In this document: piece by piece, positions 11,398-22,740 of the stretch | Numbering within the stretch: the first letter of the stretch is position 1 | How the letters are laid out: each line of letters opens with the position of its first letter | Source of the DNA: Heliocidaris tuberculata | Lineage: Eukaryota > Echinodermata > Echinoidea > Camarodonta > Echinometridae | Length of the DNA: 64,000 bases | Direction: 5' to 3' | Assembly: GCA_025618425.1 (NCBI GenBank) | Contig: CM046851.1 | Coordinates: 6,809,969-6,873,968, forward strand | Notes under the pieces: generated by a model | Seen by the model: only the letters and a program-made list of their open reading frames with translations | What the model was told of the DNA's origin: nothing | Databases searched by the model: none | Position numbers and translations under genes: made by a program

Positions 11398-11656
11398 GTT
11401 TTTTTTTTCTTGGGGGGGGGGGGGGAATGGTCCCGCTTCCCTAGGATATTGGGAGTCATATTTTCGGGGGGAAAAAAGGAGGCCCTATTTTTTTAACACC
11501 GACACCCCCCCCCTCCCCCCTAGAGGGCGTGGACTTGGTGGCGAGAGCCCAATAGAGGGCCGTTGAGATTCCCAAAATAATATTCTCAAAACAAAATAAT
11601 ACTGGAATAAATTCCCCCCCCCCTCCCCTTCTGACAAACCCGGATCTGCCTCTGTG
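11398..11656. repeat. G/C-run-rich repeat segment with a possible hAT-like end
   Basis: Poly(T), poly(G) and poly(C) runs, ending near 11654 in a sequence that reads CAGAGGCAGATCCGGG on the minus strand, resembling the CAGGGGCGGATCC end of the element at 12198. No partner end was found. Confidence 0.35.
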
Positions 11657-12189
11657 TATATACGTGTTGGATATTCGAATCTACCCCAGCCTTTATATTA
11701 TGAAAATGATCAAAGTTTAAGTAAATAAAACGTTTTATTCCAAAATATTTCTCTTAAAGGATCATTTCATATGAAATAAAAACGAGTCAAGCAATAAAAA
11801 TATATACCGGTGATTAACCGAAGTGACACACCAAAAGTGCACTTAAAACGAGTTGCTATATTTTTTTTCCATTCAGTGATTGGCATTATCAGATGATACG
11901 TGTCTGACTTCTCAAGTTAGACCTGGCCATCTCAAATGTCTGTTAAAGTATACTTCAAAATCGTTCGAAGACGAGATACATCCGAGTGATACGGGTAGTA
12001 CCATGTGTGGTGTTAAAACATGATCTCTTTCGCGTGCAAGTTTTCTTGTCGTCAAGTTGTTGCGAATACGCAGTACTTCTTCTTTCAGCCGGTGGCATCA
12101 TTTTTTTTTGCTCTTGATAGTGCTTTTAGTGTTCTTTGAAGGTATGTAGCGGTGGGATGCAAGGGAGAATACTATTTAAAAAGAGGGCA
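11657..12189. other. Intergenic DNA, no gene seen
   Basis: AT-rich unique sequence without coding signal or clear repeat ends. Confidence 0.45.
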
Positions 12190-12197
12190 CTTGTAAG

Positions 12198-13085
12198 CAG
12201 GGGCGGCGATTCCGGGGGCGGGGGAAACGTCCCCCTGGATTTTTTTTTTTTTTTTTTTTTTTGGGGGGGGGGATCTTCCCCCGAAAATTTTTAAGACTGA
12301 AAAATGCATAAAAAATAATAAGTAAAGGCTGCAGCACCATATCCAGGCCCTCAATGGCTCTAAAATGCAAAATTTCACTATTCAAATTGGGAGGTTTTCT
12401 CGATCGGTCGCTACTCTCCCTCGCATACTAGTACTCAAAACTGTACAATATTGCTTAAGATCTCTAAAACGTAAGTTTTATTAAGGCAGAGATTCCCCTG
12501 TTAAATACAGTAGACAATGTAAACACCCTATTGGACCCAAAACAGCCATTCAGGGGGGACGGGAAACAAATATTCAAGGTTTGTGCTCCCCCCCCCCAAA
12601 AAAAAAAAAAAAAAAATTAAATTAAAAAAAAAAATTAATAATAATCATAATGATAAAAAGATAAATGAATAAATAAATAGATAAAATAAAAAAATAATTA
12701 AATAAATAATAGAATACCCGATCTCCTGTTTAAATGGTGATTCAACTCTTAATTGGATTTGCCTGTGTGATCCAAGTGCTCTAAAACTCAAAATACTCTC
12801 CCTTGGTCGCTATCCGACCGCTGTCCGACCTTGCAAAATAGTAAATATAATATTTACTAAGGAATTCGCCAAAATGCAAATTTTCTATACTGCAAAATGC
12901 AATCCGAGTGTGGGGGGGGGGGGGTGGACTCGTGTCCCCTCGGAAATTTTGAAGACTGAAAAATAATGACTGTAGCAAATAAAGAATAAAAGTTGCAATA
13001 CCCTGTTGTATACTGTGTATATATTATATAGGCTCTTAGGTCTCTTCCGCCCCCCCCCCCCCCCCCCGGCCGTGATTCGCCCCTG
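12198..13085. mobile_element. 888-bp non-autonomous hAT-like element with 8-bp target duplication
   Basis: It is bounded by the direct repeat CTTGTAAG at 12190-12197 and 13086-13093. The element begins CAGGGGCGGCGATTCC and its right end inverted reads CAGGGGCGAATCACGG, so there is a short TIR. An 8-bp duplication with CAG-type TIRs is characteristic of hAT transposons. The inside is homopolymer-rich (T, G, C and A runs) and holds two diverged direct copies around 12260-12340 and 12905-12995 (both contain AAGACTGAAAAAT). No transposase frame is present, so it would depend on one elsewhere. Confidence 0.78.
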
Positions 13086-13196
13086 CTTGTAAGGGTGGTT
13101 ACATGAAATAATAGATCTTGGCAAGGTGCAAGGATCGTTTCAATGATCGAGACACAGCCATAGACATGATAGAGCAAAGTATACCTCCTCAAAACA

Positions 13197-13216
13197 TCCC
13201 CACCACCACCACCACC

Positions 13217-13248
<32 letters not shown>

Positions 13249-13257
13249 CAACAAAAC
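13197..13257. repeat. (CCA)n(CAA)n trinucleotide array
   Basis: Pure CCA units change to CAA units. Minus-strand frames through it read as Trp, Gly or Val then Cys runs and are artefacts. Confidence 0.95.
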
Positions 13258-14017
13258 AGACACAATACTTCATTGAAAAGGGGCATTATCACATGACAAA
13301 CAACCGAGGTAAAATGAGGCAATTCTGTTACCTTAGGATGGGAAGAATATAAGAATGGAACCTTACTAAAAGTTTCGACTTTTACTCCCTCAAGGGTGCG
13401 TCTATTATGGCTTTTGTATCGGTTTGGCAGTTCAGGGTGTAGATTTGAACCTTTGTTTCTAAGTGTGATCGAGTTTTCCCCCATAATCATTTGAGAGGCG
13501 ACTGCCCCCTCCCACAAAGTGCCCTCTCCCACAAAGTGCCCCAAAATTACTATCTCTGGTATCGAGCTAGGATTACTGAAGCTTCAGTTCATGAAATGGC
13601 ATTCTCCATGACACGTCAATCTGTTTTTCAAGGGAAATAAACTACAAGCAATCCGAACCGCTCCATGGATATACCACGGTTGATACAGGTGGGTTTTAAA
13701 ATGTGGGGGGAAATTACAGAAGCACCGTTCATCGGCTCAGCCAAATTGTCGTTCGCGCACCGCTTATAATCGAGTGATGAAAAGACAATACTTCGATTTT
13801 ACAGTACTGCTACGAGGTAATCATTTTTGGGGACATTCAGGGGCGTTGATAGACCACTTTGAACTGAGAAGGGGGAGGGGATCATAGGTTCCTAATTTCC
13901 GACAAGTTTGCAGAAAATGTTATAAATCAAAAGAAAGGGCTCTCCTTTCTTTCATTTACCGAGATGCACATACCCTGCATCTAGCTGTAGCAACGCATTG
14001 GGAACATCGAAGAGGGT
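13258..14017. other. Intergenic DNA, no gene seen
   Basis: Unique sequence. CCCTCCCACAAAGTGCC is partly repeated at 13504-13542. No coding signal. Confidence 0.4.
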
Positions 14018-14180
14018 GCTGCGTAAAGCCATGTAAGGCTACATTACGCCATGTAACGCTATGCAAGGCTACGTAACACCACGTAACACTATCAAGGCTA
14101 CGTAACGCCACGTAACGCTAAGGCTACGTAACGCCTTGTATGGCCACGTAACGCCAAGTAGTACCGCATAGGCGACACGG
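14018..14180. repeat. Minisatellite of GCTACGTAACGCCACGTAAC-like units
   Basis: Repeated (A)CGTAACGCC/GCTA words at roughly 10-bp spacing, with AAGGCTA inserts, build a short degenerate array. It is rich in TACGTA, an Arnt/bZIP-like palindromic core; this may be coincidence. Confidence 0.75.
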
Positions 14181-14600
14181 CACTTGACCTAGTTGACTTC
14201 TCGAAATCCCCATTCCCACTGTATACTTTCCAGTAGGCGCCACGTAGACCCGTATAAAACTGTCACGGAGGTGCAATTCGCCGTAACGTTATCACCAACG
14301 CTAATTAAGCATACGAAGAAGATTCGCGCACACGCCAGTTCTCTGTTTTCGCAATATATTCATGTTGCATACACATTTCATTCTCACTTGGGGCACGGCG
14401 TCAACGACCTCGAAAGCCGCTGACGCAATCCTATGTCAGTAAGCGACGCCTCATGTGCAACGGATATAACTGCCTCGAGTGAACCACGTCATGTCCTACC
14501 ATGTATGACACAAACAAATGGATCTACGTGAGTATACGTGGCCCTTGCGACTCTGCTCTAAATCACCACGTGACCTCGTCAAAAATGAAAGTGTCGTCTT
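14181..14600. other. CpG-rich unique segment
   Basis: Many CpG and CACGTG/CACGTC-like words follow the minisatellite. The open frame 14193-14423 (76 codons) has no recognisable feature. It could be a degraded continuation of the array or a regulatory segment. Confidence 0.3.
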
Positions 14601-15580
14601 CCAGTGATAGTAAAGAACAAGCTTTGAACAAAGTCCGAAGACGCGAACAAGTATTATTGCACGGGCAAAAATAATGACCTTTCTGACGGGCGGGTGGGGT
14701 GGGGGTGGGGAGTGAAGCAAGGATATCTTCAAAGCAAGCAACATTTTTGAAGGACAGTGAATTAAATTGAATATCACGCTTTCTGTATCTTCAATGACAG
14801 TGATTAAACACAAAAAAATAGGACTTTGTGACGTATACCATAATAGATGGTGCGAAAACTAATACCAAATAAACTTTATAATCCTCGATCATACAATACG
14901 ACGATAGGTATAATGCCTGCATTTTTCTTGCAAAACCACCTACTTTCTTCAAGATGACCCGGAGTGTTTAGTAATTATCATATTATGTTCTGATCATCGA
15001 AATTAGACACCGAAGGTGAGGGGGTGTACGGCGTTTGTGTTGGAAATCGAATACACTGGATAACGTTACACTTTGATTTCTGCTGGTAAACTTCAGTTAA
15101 ACTGATAGGAAGGACAGAGGAAAATTAGAATTGTTTGCAAGGTGATTCCACTTAACCGCCCCCCCCCCCCCACACACACACTCCATCTTCTCACTACTAC
15201 AGCTATATAGTCTCTCTTGTTTGTATCCATTCTCTTCATTTGTCTTAGATGCGCTCAACTTTCATAATGATACCTCTGTCTACACTCTATAATACCAAGG
15301 TGTGAAATCAACATTGAAAATGGCCGAGGTGTTGGAACGTTTTTAAAGTGGTAGATTTAACAATTTCATCATCCTAGATGCAGATGAGTGTAATACAACA
15401 TTTTGAAAATGCTCGCACACATCTATCCATATAAAAATGGTCATTTAACACCTTAAATTTTAAGGCTGCGTGTATCCATGTTACACAATCTGTAGCTTTG
15501 ACTATTTTCCTGGCTTTTAATGGAGATAAGATAAAAAAATTTAAATGATATCAAAATCACTATCTGCTTCATGTGTGATA
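14601..15580. other. Intergenic DNA, no gene seen
   Basis: AT-rich with a poly(C)/(CA)n patch at about 15159-15181. No coding signal. Confidence 0.45.
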
Positions 15581-15582
15581 AC

Positions 15583-15842
15583 ATTCATATTCACCATGCA
15601 CAGTGCTTTAATATGCTTCATTATTACCCAGGGCTTTAGGCCCTACCTAATTTGATGCTCTCGGCATTCAAGGAACTCCTACCTACCAGGTACACCCATT
15701 TTCTACACCTGGGTGGAAAGTGGCAAATGCATGCAGTTAAATCTCTTGCTAAATGAGATAAATGCTACGTCGGTGCTCGAACCTTCGACCTTCGCATCTG
15801 CACTCAAAAGGGTAAACCACCCAACTACGACAAGAGCAAAGT
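15583..15842 (-). mobile_element. tRNA-derived SINE
   Basis: Read on the minus strand, the 5' end holds a pol III A box (TAGTTGGGTGG, 15817-15827) and about 45 nt further a B box (GGTTCGAGCAC, 15773-15783), as in a tRNA gene with a long variable arm. Downstream come CCACCCAGGTG, a TACCTGGTAGG stretch and CCCTGGGTAATAAT, then an AT-rich tail. This layout (tRNA head, body, tail) is that of a SINE; amplification would borrow LINE machinery. Confidence 0.65.
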
Positions 15843-17050
15843 GTAAAGAAAATTGTGAGCTTGCTGAAAAAGACAATAATTAGTTAAAAAGAGCCCACAC
15901 GGAAATATGCACACAATCATGTGGCACCCCGGCCTAACACGTACATGTATAGCCCAAAATATACAGTATATCATAAACCCCGATAAGACACAGAATACCA
16001 TGTTTATTTGGTAATTAATCAGCAATGGCACGTTATTTTTATCATAATAATCTGGCATATTTGTGATAATTTTCATCGGTTCTAATATAACTTATTTTTA
16101 GAACTATTATCTACGTTATATACAAGTACGCATGCCCAAGAGTGAAATGGGGAGCCCTTCTGTGACCGTATATCAATACTTGTTTGCTTGGATAATCACA
16201 ATATCAAAAGCAATGAAAGCATGCCGCCCAACCACTAAGTGAAAAGGGAATGGTGTGTTTCGACTCAGTCTCACAAAATTATATGTAGCGTAAGATCTGT
16301 TTTAACTTTCTTATTTAATTGGGGCAATAGATTAAGAGCAAGATAGACAATGAGAACAGAAAAGGAAGAGAAAGAGAAAGAGAAGCAGTGGGAATAGAAA
16401 GATAAAGAGAGAAGAGGGAGGGGGAAAGCAAATTTTCGCAGATAAACACCGACCTGCTTTGATTTGTCTGGTTATTCCCTACCGATCTCCCTTATACCTA
16501 CAAAAACTTTTTAGTGTCAAATCTTCTTTTAAAGCAGCAAACGAGAAGAGACAATTTTGATGTATAATTATTGCCCCGATGTAAAGCATATAGGTCTACT
16601 GACTCCAGCAATTCTGATAATGCGTGGGACTGACAAGGTTTTTCTTGAACATGTACCTGTAAACATGACTTTGTGTAAAATTTGCATCATCCTAAATCTA
16701 ATTTTGAAACAAGTCACGATAAAAATGTAAAATAACAAAACAAAATGCTGCATGTGATCAATCAGTTCTTTTAAAGCGTAACAACAAATTAAATTCGTTA
16801 TAATGAAGAAAAGTGAATACAGTGAGAGTATATGTAATCATATCGATTGATCATGATTATTACGAACAGCTAATATTATATCATTTCAGTACCATATAGC
16901 ATCGTGTATATATTATATATTTCATTTTAACAAAATATCACTATATTAACCATGATATTACCTTTATGCTAATTTTACAATGTCAATAAAGTGTGCTGCT
17001 GACTTTGATAAAAACTGTAACATGTTGGGTAAACATGATGAAAGGACATC
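15843..17050. other. Intergenic DNA, no gene seen
   Basis: AT-rich with a purine-rich patch at about 16351-16431. No coding signal. Confidence 0.45.
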
Positions 17051-17190
17051 GGGGGAGCGTTTCATGAAAGGAAGTTGTCGGATATTTTATCCGACAACTG
17101 TTATAAGCTACTGAAATCCTTGCATCTGATTGGCTGAGAGCAAATTTGTCGGATAAAATATCTGACAAGTCCTTTCATGAAACGCCCCCC
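17051..17190. mobile_element. 140-bp hairpin MITE, copy 2
   Basis: Same family and orientation as the element at 9857: GGGGGAGCGTTTCATGAAAGG end, TTGTCGGATA inner arms and GATTGGCTGAGAG centre. The high identity of the two copies suggests fairly recent spread. Confidence 0.8.
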
Positions 17191-17329
17191 GGATCTGTCA
17201 AGACTACGACACAATTATGATGTCCCAAAGTGCTTGTCAGGGAATTTATTTGTTTTTTGCAAGTTTTTGTAATTTACTATACACTTCGCACGTTCAAAAC
17301 AACCACATTACATCGTATATAATAACTTA

Positions 17330-17480
17330 AGCAGAGACGCATCCAGGATTGTCGGGGAAGGAAGGGAGGGGCCGAGGGGGTGGCATGTTCTTTCTGTTAT
17401 CGGAATATGATTCAGGGAATCACACCGTCCCTTCCAAACTAGCTCCATGGGGGGGGGGGGGGGGGAGGGGTGGTGCTCGG
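17330..17480. repeat. G-rich repeat fragment
   Basis: GCAGAGACGCATCCAGGATT followed by G-rich sequence and a G run at about 17450-17465. The start resembles the CAGGGGCGGATCCAGGA type of transposon end. Boundaries are not defined. Confidence 0.4.
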
Positions 17481-17589
17481 AGACAAGAGAAATAGAACAA
17501 ACATATCGAAGTATATTCTCTAAGAAAATGATCAATTTTGCGATAGTTTCCTCTCGAGATGCAGTTGCGCGCACTACCAATGATAAAAA

Positions 17590-17900
17590 TTCCGACTGAA
17601 GTTACAAATCTGTTTCACATGACGTCAAGTATAATCACGTTAAATCAAATCATATCAAATCATATCAAGGTGTGACTCAGCCAAATGTCACAAGCAGACG
17701 TGGCAGCCCGATTGGACAACCGAATGACCCGAGGTCGTCATCGAGATCGGACCTGACTGATTGGTCGATTTAACCCGGTACGATCTCGGTATGAAAGAGG
17801 TGAGACCTGATGACCTTCAAACGCTCCAATCTTGTTAGCCACAATAATCTCTCCACATCGAGTGTGCTTCGCCGAGATTTCCCTCTGTGTTTGCCGCTTA
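17590..17900. promoter_or_regulatory. Candidate conserved non-coding element
   Basis: Unique, CpG-containing sequence with several factor-like words: CACATGACGTCA (CRE/E-box), AAATCATATC in tandem, GTGTGACTCAGC (AP-1/Maf-like) and GAGATCGGAC...CGATCTCGG. No coding signal. Confidence 0.3.
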
Positions 17901-18368
17901 TCGACTCACAACAAGGTGTCTCAAAAGAACAATGTATTAATATACAATGTAAAAAAAGATTTATGTCAACTAGTATATCGTATTTCTAACTTGCATCCGG
18001 TTTTTTTTAAATAAAGGCTTGATATTTCATCGCAATGTCTTCATTTTATCTCATTTTCCAACCGCTCGCAGTTTCACGGTGTCCACTCATCTGAAGTATG
18101 GCTTCATAATTTCGTTAACAGAGAAAATTTAAGGTAGATCTCATGTTACAAATTATCTGTTAGAGTCCAGCTGTTTCAAAAGAAATGACGAAGAATTCCC
18201 TGTTTATTTCTTTGTCGTTCTTTTATCCATCATTTTACAATAAAATGTTTTTTTTTTAATATCTGGTTGTTCCAATAGACTCTTTTCGTAGGTTCGATAT
18301 TGTTTTGAGTCATCCCTCTGTCTCTTTCCTTCTATACCTCATACTTTTGAACATTTCTGTTTTAGTGC

Positions 18369-18390
18369 CCTCCCCCCCCCCCCCCCCCTT
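18369..18390. repeat. Poly(C) run
   Basis: Near-uninterrupted C tract in AT-rich surroundings. Confidence 0.9.
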
Positions 18391-18519
18391 CCCTTCTCGA
18401 CAGTGTCAAACTTATGTTTGGCGGATCTGTCTTTTATACATTATATCAGTTCACCTATACCCGCCTTCAATTTCTAGATAATACAAATATATAAATCAAA
18501 GGATGCATTGTGATATCAC

Positions 18520-18780
18520 AAGCTGATTTTATCTGATGCATGTGAAATAGATGAAGAGCACATGATTATCATAAGTGCAATGTTTTGGATTGGCATATAA
18601 ACATGATAAAAATAGTGCTAATCCTAATTGTGGTTTTTTGCTGAGGCACCCTGTCGAATGGAACGCGGTATTTTCTCCTTGCCAATAATCGATCCCATCG
18701 CTGTCTGTTCTAATTAAAAATCGATTAGGACAATTTGGACGCAACGCTCTAATTGGGCCTCTGACATAATATTTACTCCG
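18520..18780. promoter_or_regulatory. Candidate conserved non-coding element
   Basis: Unique block with GCTAATCC (bicoid/Otx-like), CCTAATTGTGGTTTTTTG (homeodomain next to a RUNX TGTGGTTT site), ATAATCGATCCC, and TCTAATTAAAAATCGATTAG. Such clustering is typical of enhancers; this is inference. Confidence 0.35.
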
Positions 18781-18789
18781 TCAGCGGCA

Positions 18790-19117
18790 TATGTGTGTGT
18801 GATGAAAGAGAGGCAGACAGAGAGAGAGAGAGAGAGAAAGAGAATGGGTGTGTGTATGTGTGTGTGGGGGTGTGTGTGTGAGAGAGAGATGGAGTGACAG
18901 AGACAGACAGACAGACAGACGGAAAGAGGCTTACGATAAAAGACAAAGTGTGATAGTATAGGAATAGAGGGAAATAGTCTGGGAGGGGTGTGTCTATCTT
19001 CGGATGATGACGCCACGATGTCACTTTGTATATTATGGAGATCATTTTACAAAAACACTCAACAGGAAGTTTTAAGGCCCTGAGAGAAACAGAAAGAGAG
19101 AGAGAGAGAGAGATGGG

Positions 19118-19174
<57 letters not shown>

Positions 19175-19420
19175 TATACATATATATATATGGATAGACG
19201 GAAATAGTTTTGGGAAGAGTGTGTCTATATCTACCGATGATGACGTCATGAAGTCACATTCACATGGAGTGAAATCCGTTGACAAATCATCCCACTTGTT
19301 CTTAAGACAAAATTCTGAGGCACTGACAGAGAGAGAGAGAGAGAGAGAGAGAGGAAGAAACTGAAAGGGGAATAGTGGACTGGTCTCATGTCCACATCTA
19401 CGAACGATCGCATCTAACAA
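18790..19420. repeat. Diverged tandem array, about 210-bp unit, with (GA)n, (GT)n and (TA)n
   Basis: A GTGTGTCTATCT-type block followed by GATGATGACG and GTCAC occurs near 18988-19024 and again near 19220-19258, with a weaker third copy (TGTCCACATCTACGAACGATCG) near 19389. Each copy is preceded by (GA)n; a (TA)n run occupies about 19119-19170. Confidence 0.6.
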
Positions 19421-19445
19421 TTCTCAAGTCTAAGGCTGGAGATCA

Positions 19446-19817
19446 GGGCCCCGTCTTATAAAGATTTGCGATTGATCCAAATAAATCGCAAATCCTCCAA
19501 TCAATCGCAAACTTCCAATCTACTATCTCTTACGTACATAGTTGCGATTGATATCAATATGATATTAATTTGATAATGTTATATCATTTGTCACATGTTA
19601 AACCTCAGTAATCTTATTATGATTTGCTACATTTGCTCTCTTTGTTTCCATATCATTTCCACATGATTGTTACTTTTCTTTATACTAATGCTCTTTGTAT
19701 TGTAAAACAAAATATTGATGTCAATGTCAATGAAGTTTCTTAATAAAATACCAACAAAAAAAAATACCAATCGCAAATTATCTGCAATCAATCGTAACTC
19801 CTTATAGGACGGGACCC
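19446..19817. mobile_element. MITE with GGGCCCCGTCTTATAA-type ends and nested insertion
   Basis: The left end is GGGCCCCGTCTTATAAAG and the right end inverted is GGGTCCCGTCCTATAAGG, followed on both sides by TTGCGATTGAT words. The middle (about 19560-19767) ends in AATAAAATACC plus an A run and (TGTCAA) repeats, looking like an inserted retroposon 3' tail. The element at 55624 has related ends. Confidence 0.65.
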
Positions 19818-19869
19818 AGTAGGTTCAGGTAACAGAGAGTTTCAAGGCAGGATGAGAGACAAAGAGGGA

Positions 19870-19870
<1 letters not shown>

Positions 19871-19905
<35 letters not shown>

Positions 19906-19910
19906 GGGGG
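19871..19910. repeat. 33-base poly(G) run
   Basis: G33 from 19872 to 19904, then A and five more G. The true length is uncertain. Confidence 0.9.
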
Positions 19911-19917
19911 TAAACAA

Positions 19918-20400
19918 ATTTATTTATGAGATAGAAGGGATATTGAAGATGAAACAGATATGATGAAGCATGGGCAATGTACCCTAGTAAGAGCTTCTCC
20001 AAGCTTTCCAGAGTACAGTCAGTGTAATAATTTGTGTCCACCATGCATACTGTTCCCGGTACAGTAGCTTTCTCGATCACTTTATTGTTTATTCCCCTCT
20101 CTCTATTACGATCTGTCCATAATACTTCAGTACCCCCCCCCCCCCTTCTCTCTCACTCACATTTATTTATGAGATAGAAGGGATATTGAAGATGAAACAG
20201 ATATGATGAAGCATGGGCAATGTACCCTAGTAAGAGCTTCTCCAAGCTTTCCAGAGTACAGTCAGTGTAATAATTTGTGTCCACCATGCATACTGTTCCC
20301 GGTACAGTAGCTTTCTCGATCACTTTATCGTTTATTCCCCTCTCTCTATTACGATCTGTCCATAATACTTCAGTACCCCCCCCCCCTTCTCTCTCACTCG
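19918..20400. repeat. Near-perfect 243-bp tandem duplication
   Basis: The segment starting ATTTATTTATGAGATAG at 19918 restarts at 20161. The two copies differ by one base (TTATTG versus TTATCG) and by poly(C) length. It is either a very young duplication or an assembly artefact caused by the adjoining poly(C)/(CT)n. Confidence 0.9.
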
Positions 20401-20630
20401 CTCCTTTTCTCTCTAGGCATCCATCTGTCTGCGTGTCTGTTTATCTTTCTTATATACTTACTTGCTAGTTCCCTCCCCCTCCCTCCATGCCCGCTCTTTC
20501 TTCTTTCTTTCTCTCTCTCTCTCTGTCTTTCTCTTTCTCTCTCTGTCTGTAAGTTTCTCTCTCTATGTCTGTCTGTCTCTGTCTCCCCTCTCCCCCCCCC
20601 CCCTCTCTCTCTCTATCTCTTCAGGTTACC
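20401..20630. repeat. (CT)n/(TCTG)n polypyrimidine tract
   Basis: Low-complexity pyrimidine sequence including poly(C) at about 20587-20602. Ser/Leu-rich open frames here are artefacts. Confidence 0.9.
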
Positions 20631-20699
20631 ATTGTTTTTCTTCCAAGAAGCTCCTATTAAGGTATCGACCCCCTCCCCGCAATCAACATGACCAGTGAC

Positions 20700-22190
20700 A
20701 TACCACAGGCCTTGGGTGAGGTTAAATGTATACCACAATATTAGCATGATTAGTTTATTACCCCCTTTGTTCCGTGTGCGTGTTTGTACACTATGCCTTT
20801 TTCAAGGAAGCCAAACATTCAAGTTGTCTGTGTAAATTTAACACCGGACAATATTTTTACAATGGAGTTCTGTTGAAATCAATAAACCGAAATGAGCAAA
20901 TGCATAAACAGGAATAAATGAGTAGGGATATCATTTGTATTATTTGGGCCGAATGTAACTATGAATTGCTTTCCATAAGCTTTAGTACAAGCATTTTCAG
21001 TTAACATGGTTAACTTATTCTGAAAACTCAGACTTTTAAGATTGCTAGTTTTTATGCATCTGGCCCCTTTTTATGCATCTGGCCCCTTTTATGAAATTAT
21101 TAGTTTAATTACTAGTTAAGTACTGAAAAAGAAAATCACCTGGAAATCATTTTTAAAAAGCAACAAAATTAAGATTCAGAAAAAAAGTCATGCTTCTAAT
21201 ATTGCATTTCATGACTATAAGCAACATAATTAAGAATATTTACACAAGGAGAGGTTTTGAAATACAGAAAGAGGGGAATATTTACACAAGGAGAGGTTTT
21301 AAAATACAGAAAGAGGGGAAACCTAAACAAGAAAAGACATGTTTGAAATAGAGTAGACATGGGCCAACACAAAGGAGAGGAAGAGAAGTGGATAGACTTG
21401 AAAATGTGAAAGGAAATTAAACCGATTTTACCAACGAATTAAACATAATTTCTGCTCAGATGTCTTAAATTGCACCTAACGAAAGCAAGCACAAAGAACC
21501 ACATGCTTTTAATGAAGAAAGAACTGCACTAACTAACTAAGACGTTTGTGATAGATGAGCAGGCGGTGGGCCTTCGAACTTTCTGTCAGTCCGAGAGGCA
21601 GCTTTCATCCGTCTTTTCGCGCGCTTTTTGGGAGTCAGCCTGGATATTAGTCTGTTGATACAGACCTTAAAATGTATCAGAAACACGGATATAGTTGGAT
21701 ATTGATCATTGTGTACTGACATGTAAGACGATGGATCCTACTGGTTAATGATAAATTGATTATGATAAGACTGAGGTTCACCAAATCCTGTTCAACGAGT
21801 ACAGCATCAACCAACTTGCGCTAGTCACCGTCACGACGGAAGCAGCCATGATAGTGGCCATATTTAACCTTTCCTTTATAGATGGTTGATGGTAGATGAT
21901 TTAGGGATTGCAAAAGAGTAATGAAAATCTTTTTTAAACCTTGGTCAGCAAAAGTGATATATCTCCATCTGCTATTCAGTCTTTGAAGAGATTAAATTTG
22001 TAGAATTCATAAGAGTAAAGTTTTCTGATTACACAGCGAAAATGATTTTACTAGAATTAAACTTGAATGTATAATCAATGACTAATCAATCAAGTTTATA
22101 TCAAATCAAATCAGAAAATTTCTAATAACCACTTAGCACTGTTAGATAAACCAGAGGAAGCATGCTGTTAGGGGAGACATTTTATTACAT
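20700..22190. other. AT-rich intergenic DNA with small tandem duplications
   Basis: TTTTTATGCATCTGGCCCC is repeated at 21051-21090, and a 42-bp unit (AATATTTACACAAGGAGAGG...) is duplicated at about 21233-21320. A GC-richer patch at 21560-21660 has CGCGCG and GTCTTTTCGCG. No gene seen. Confidence 0.5.
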
Positions 22191-22345
22191 TCTGAATACA
22201 TAGACTACACCGGTGTCGTAATGAGACCAAAGACGCTGGAGGCTGATGGAACGCCAGGCTTGTAGCGCAATACCTTGCGTGTGTATAGTCTCGTGAAGTA
22301 ACGGGGCTCTTACACTAAACTAGTCTTATCCACAGCTGGATTAAT
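22190..22345. promoter_or_regulatory. Candidate regulatory block
   Basis: GC-balanced unique sequence (GACTACACCGGTGTCG, AACGCCAGGCTTGTAGC) in AT-rich flanks. There is no repeat or protein signal; role inferred only. Confidence 0.22.
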
Positions 22346-22740
22346 TCTACAAAAAAATAATTCACCGACTTCACAGCTATTTGTAAATTAATAAACTGCA
22401 CTCGAATGATTTCCTGTGAGTTATTGCTTCAGTTTCATCAAAGCCATAATGTTAAGCAATGTAGATTATATGCAATGTCATGCCCCGATACATTATCTGT
22501 ATTTTATAAGTAATACAATAGCACGGAGAAGAGGCTAGAAGCACTGACATGATGGAGTATACGGTGTCCTGGATTTGAACACCGATTTGTCCTGAGTGAA
22601 AGTGTTAATGGCTTGCGAACAGCTGTTCGGCTTGTCAGCTTTAATATCGAGAGCGAGTGTATCATAAGCTATTCTTTCCTTCGTCAGCATCCATTAACAT
22701 TTGATAATTAGCGACGAGAAGTGAAGAGAAGCAAGCGAGA

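Noticed and set aside
13140..13544. 134- and 138-codon minus-strand frames
   Set aside because: Created by (CCA)n(CAA)n and G runs, giving Trp, Gly, Val or Cys runs.
14193..14423. 76-codon frame in CpG-rich DNA
   Set aside because: No homology recognised, no splice or start context, and it lies next to a minisatellite that probably contributed the sequence.
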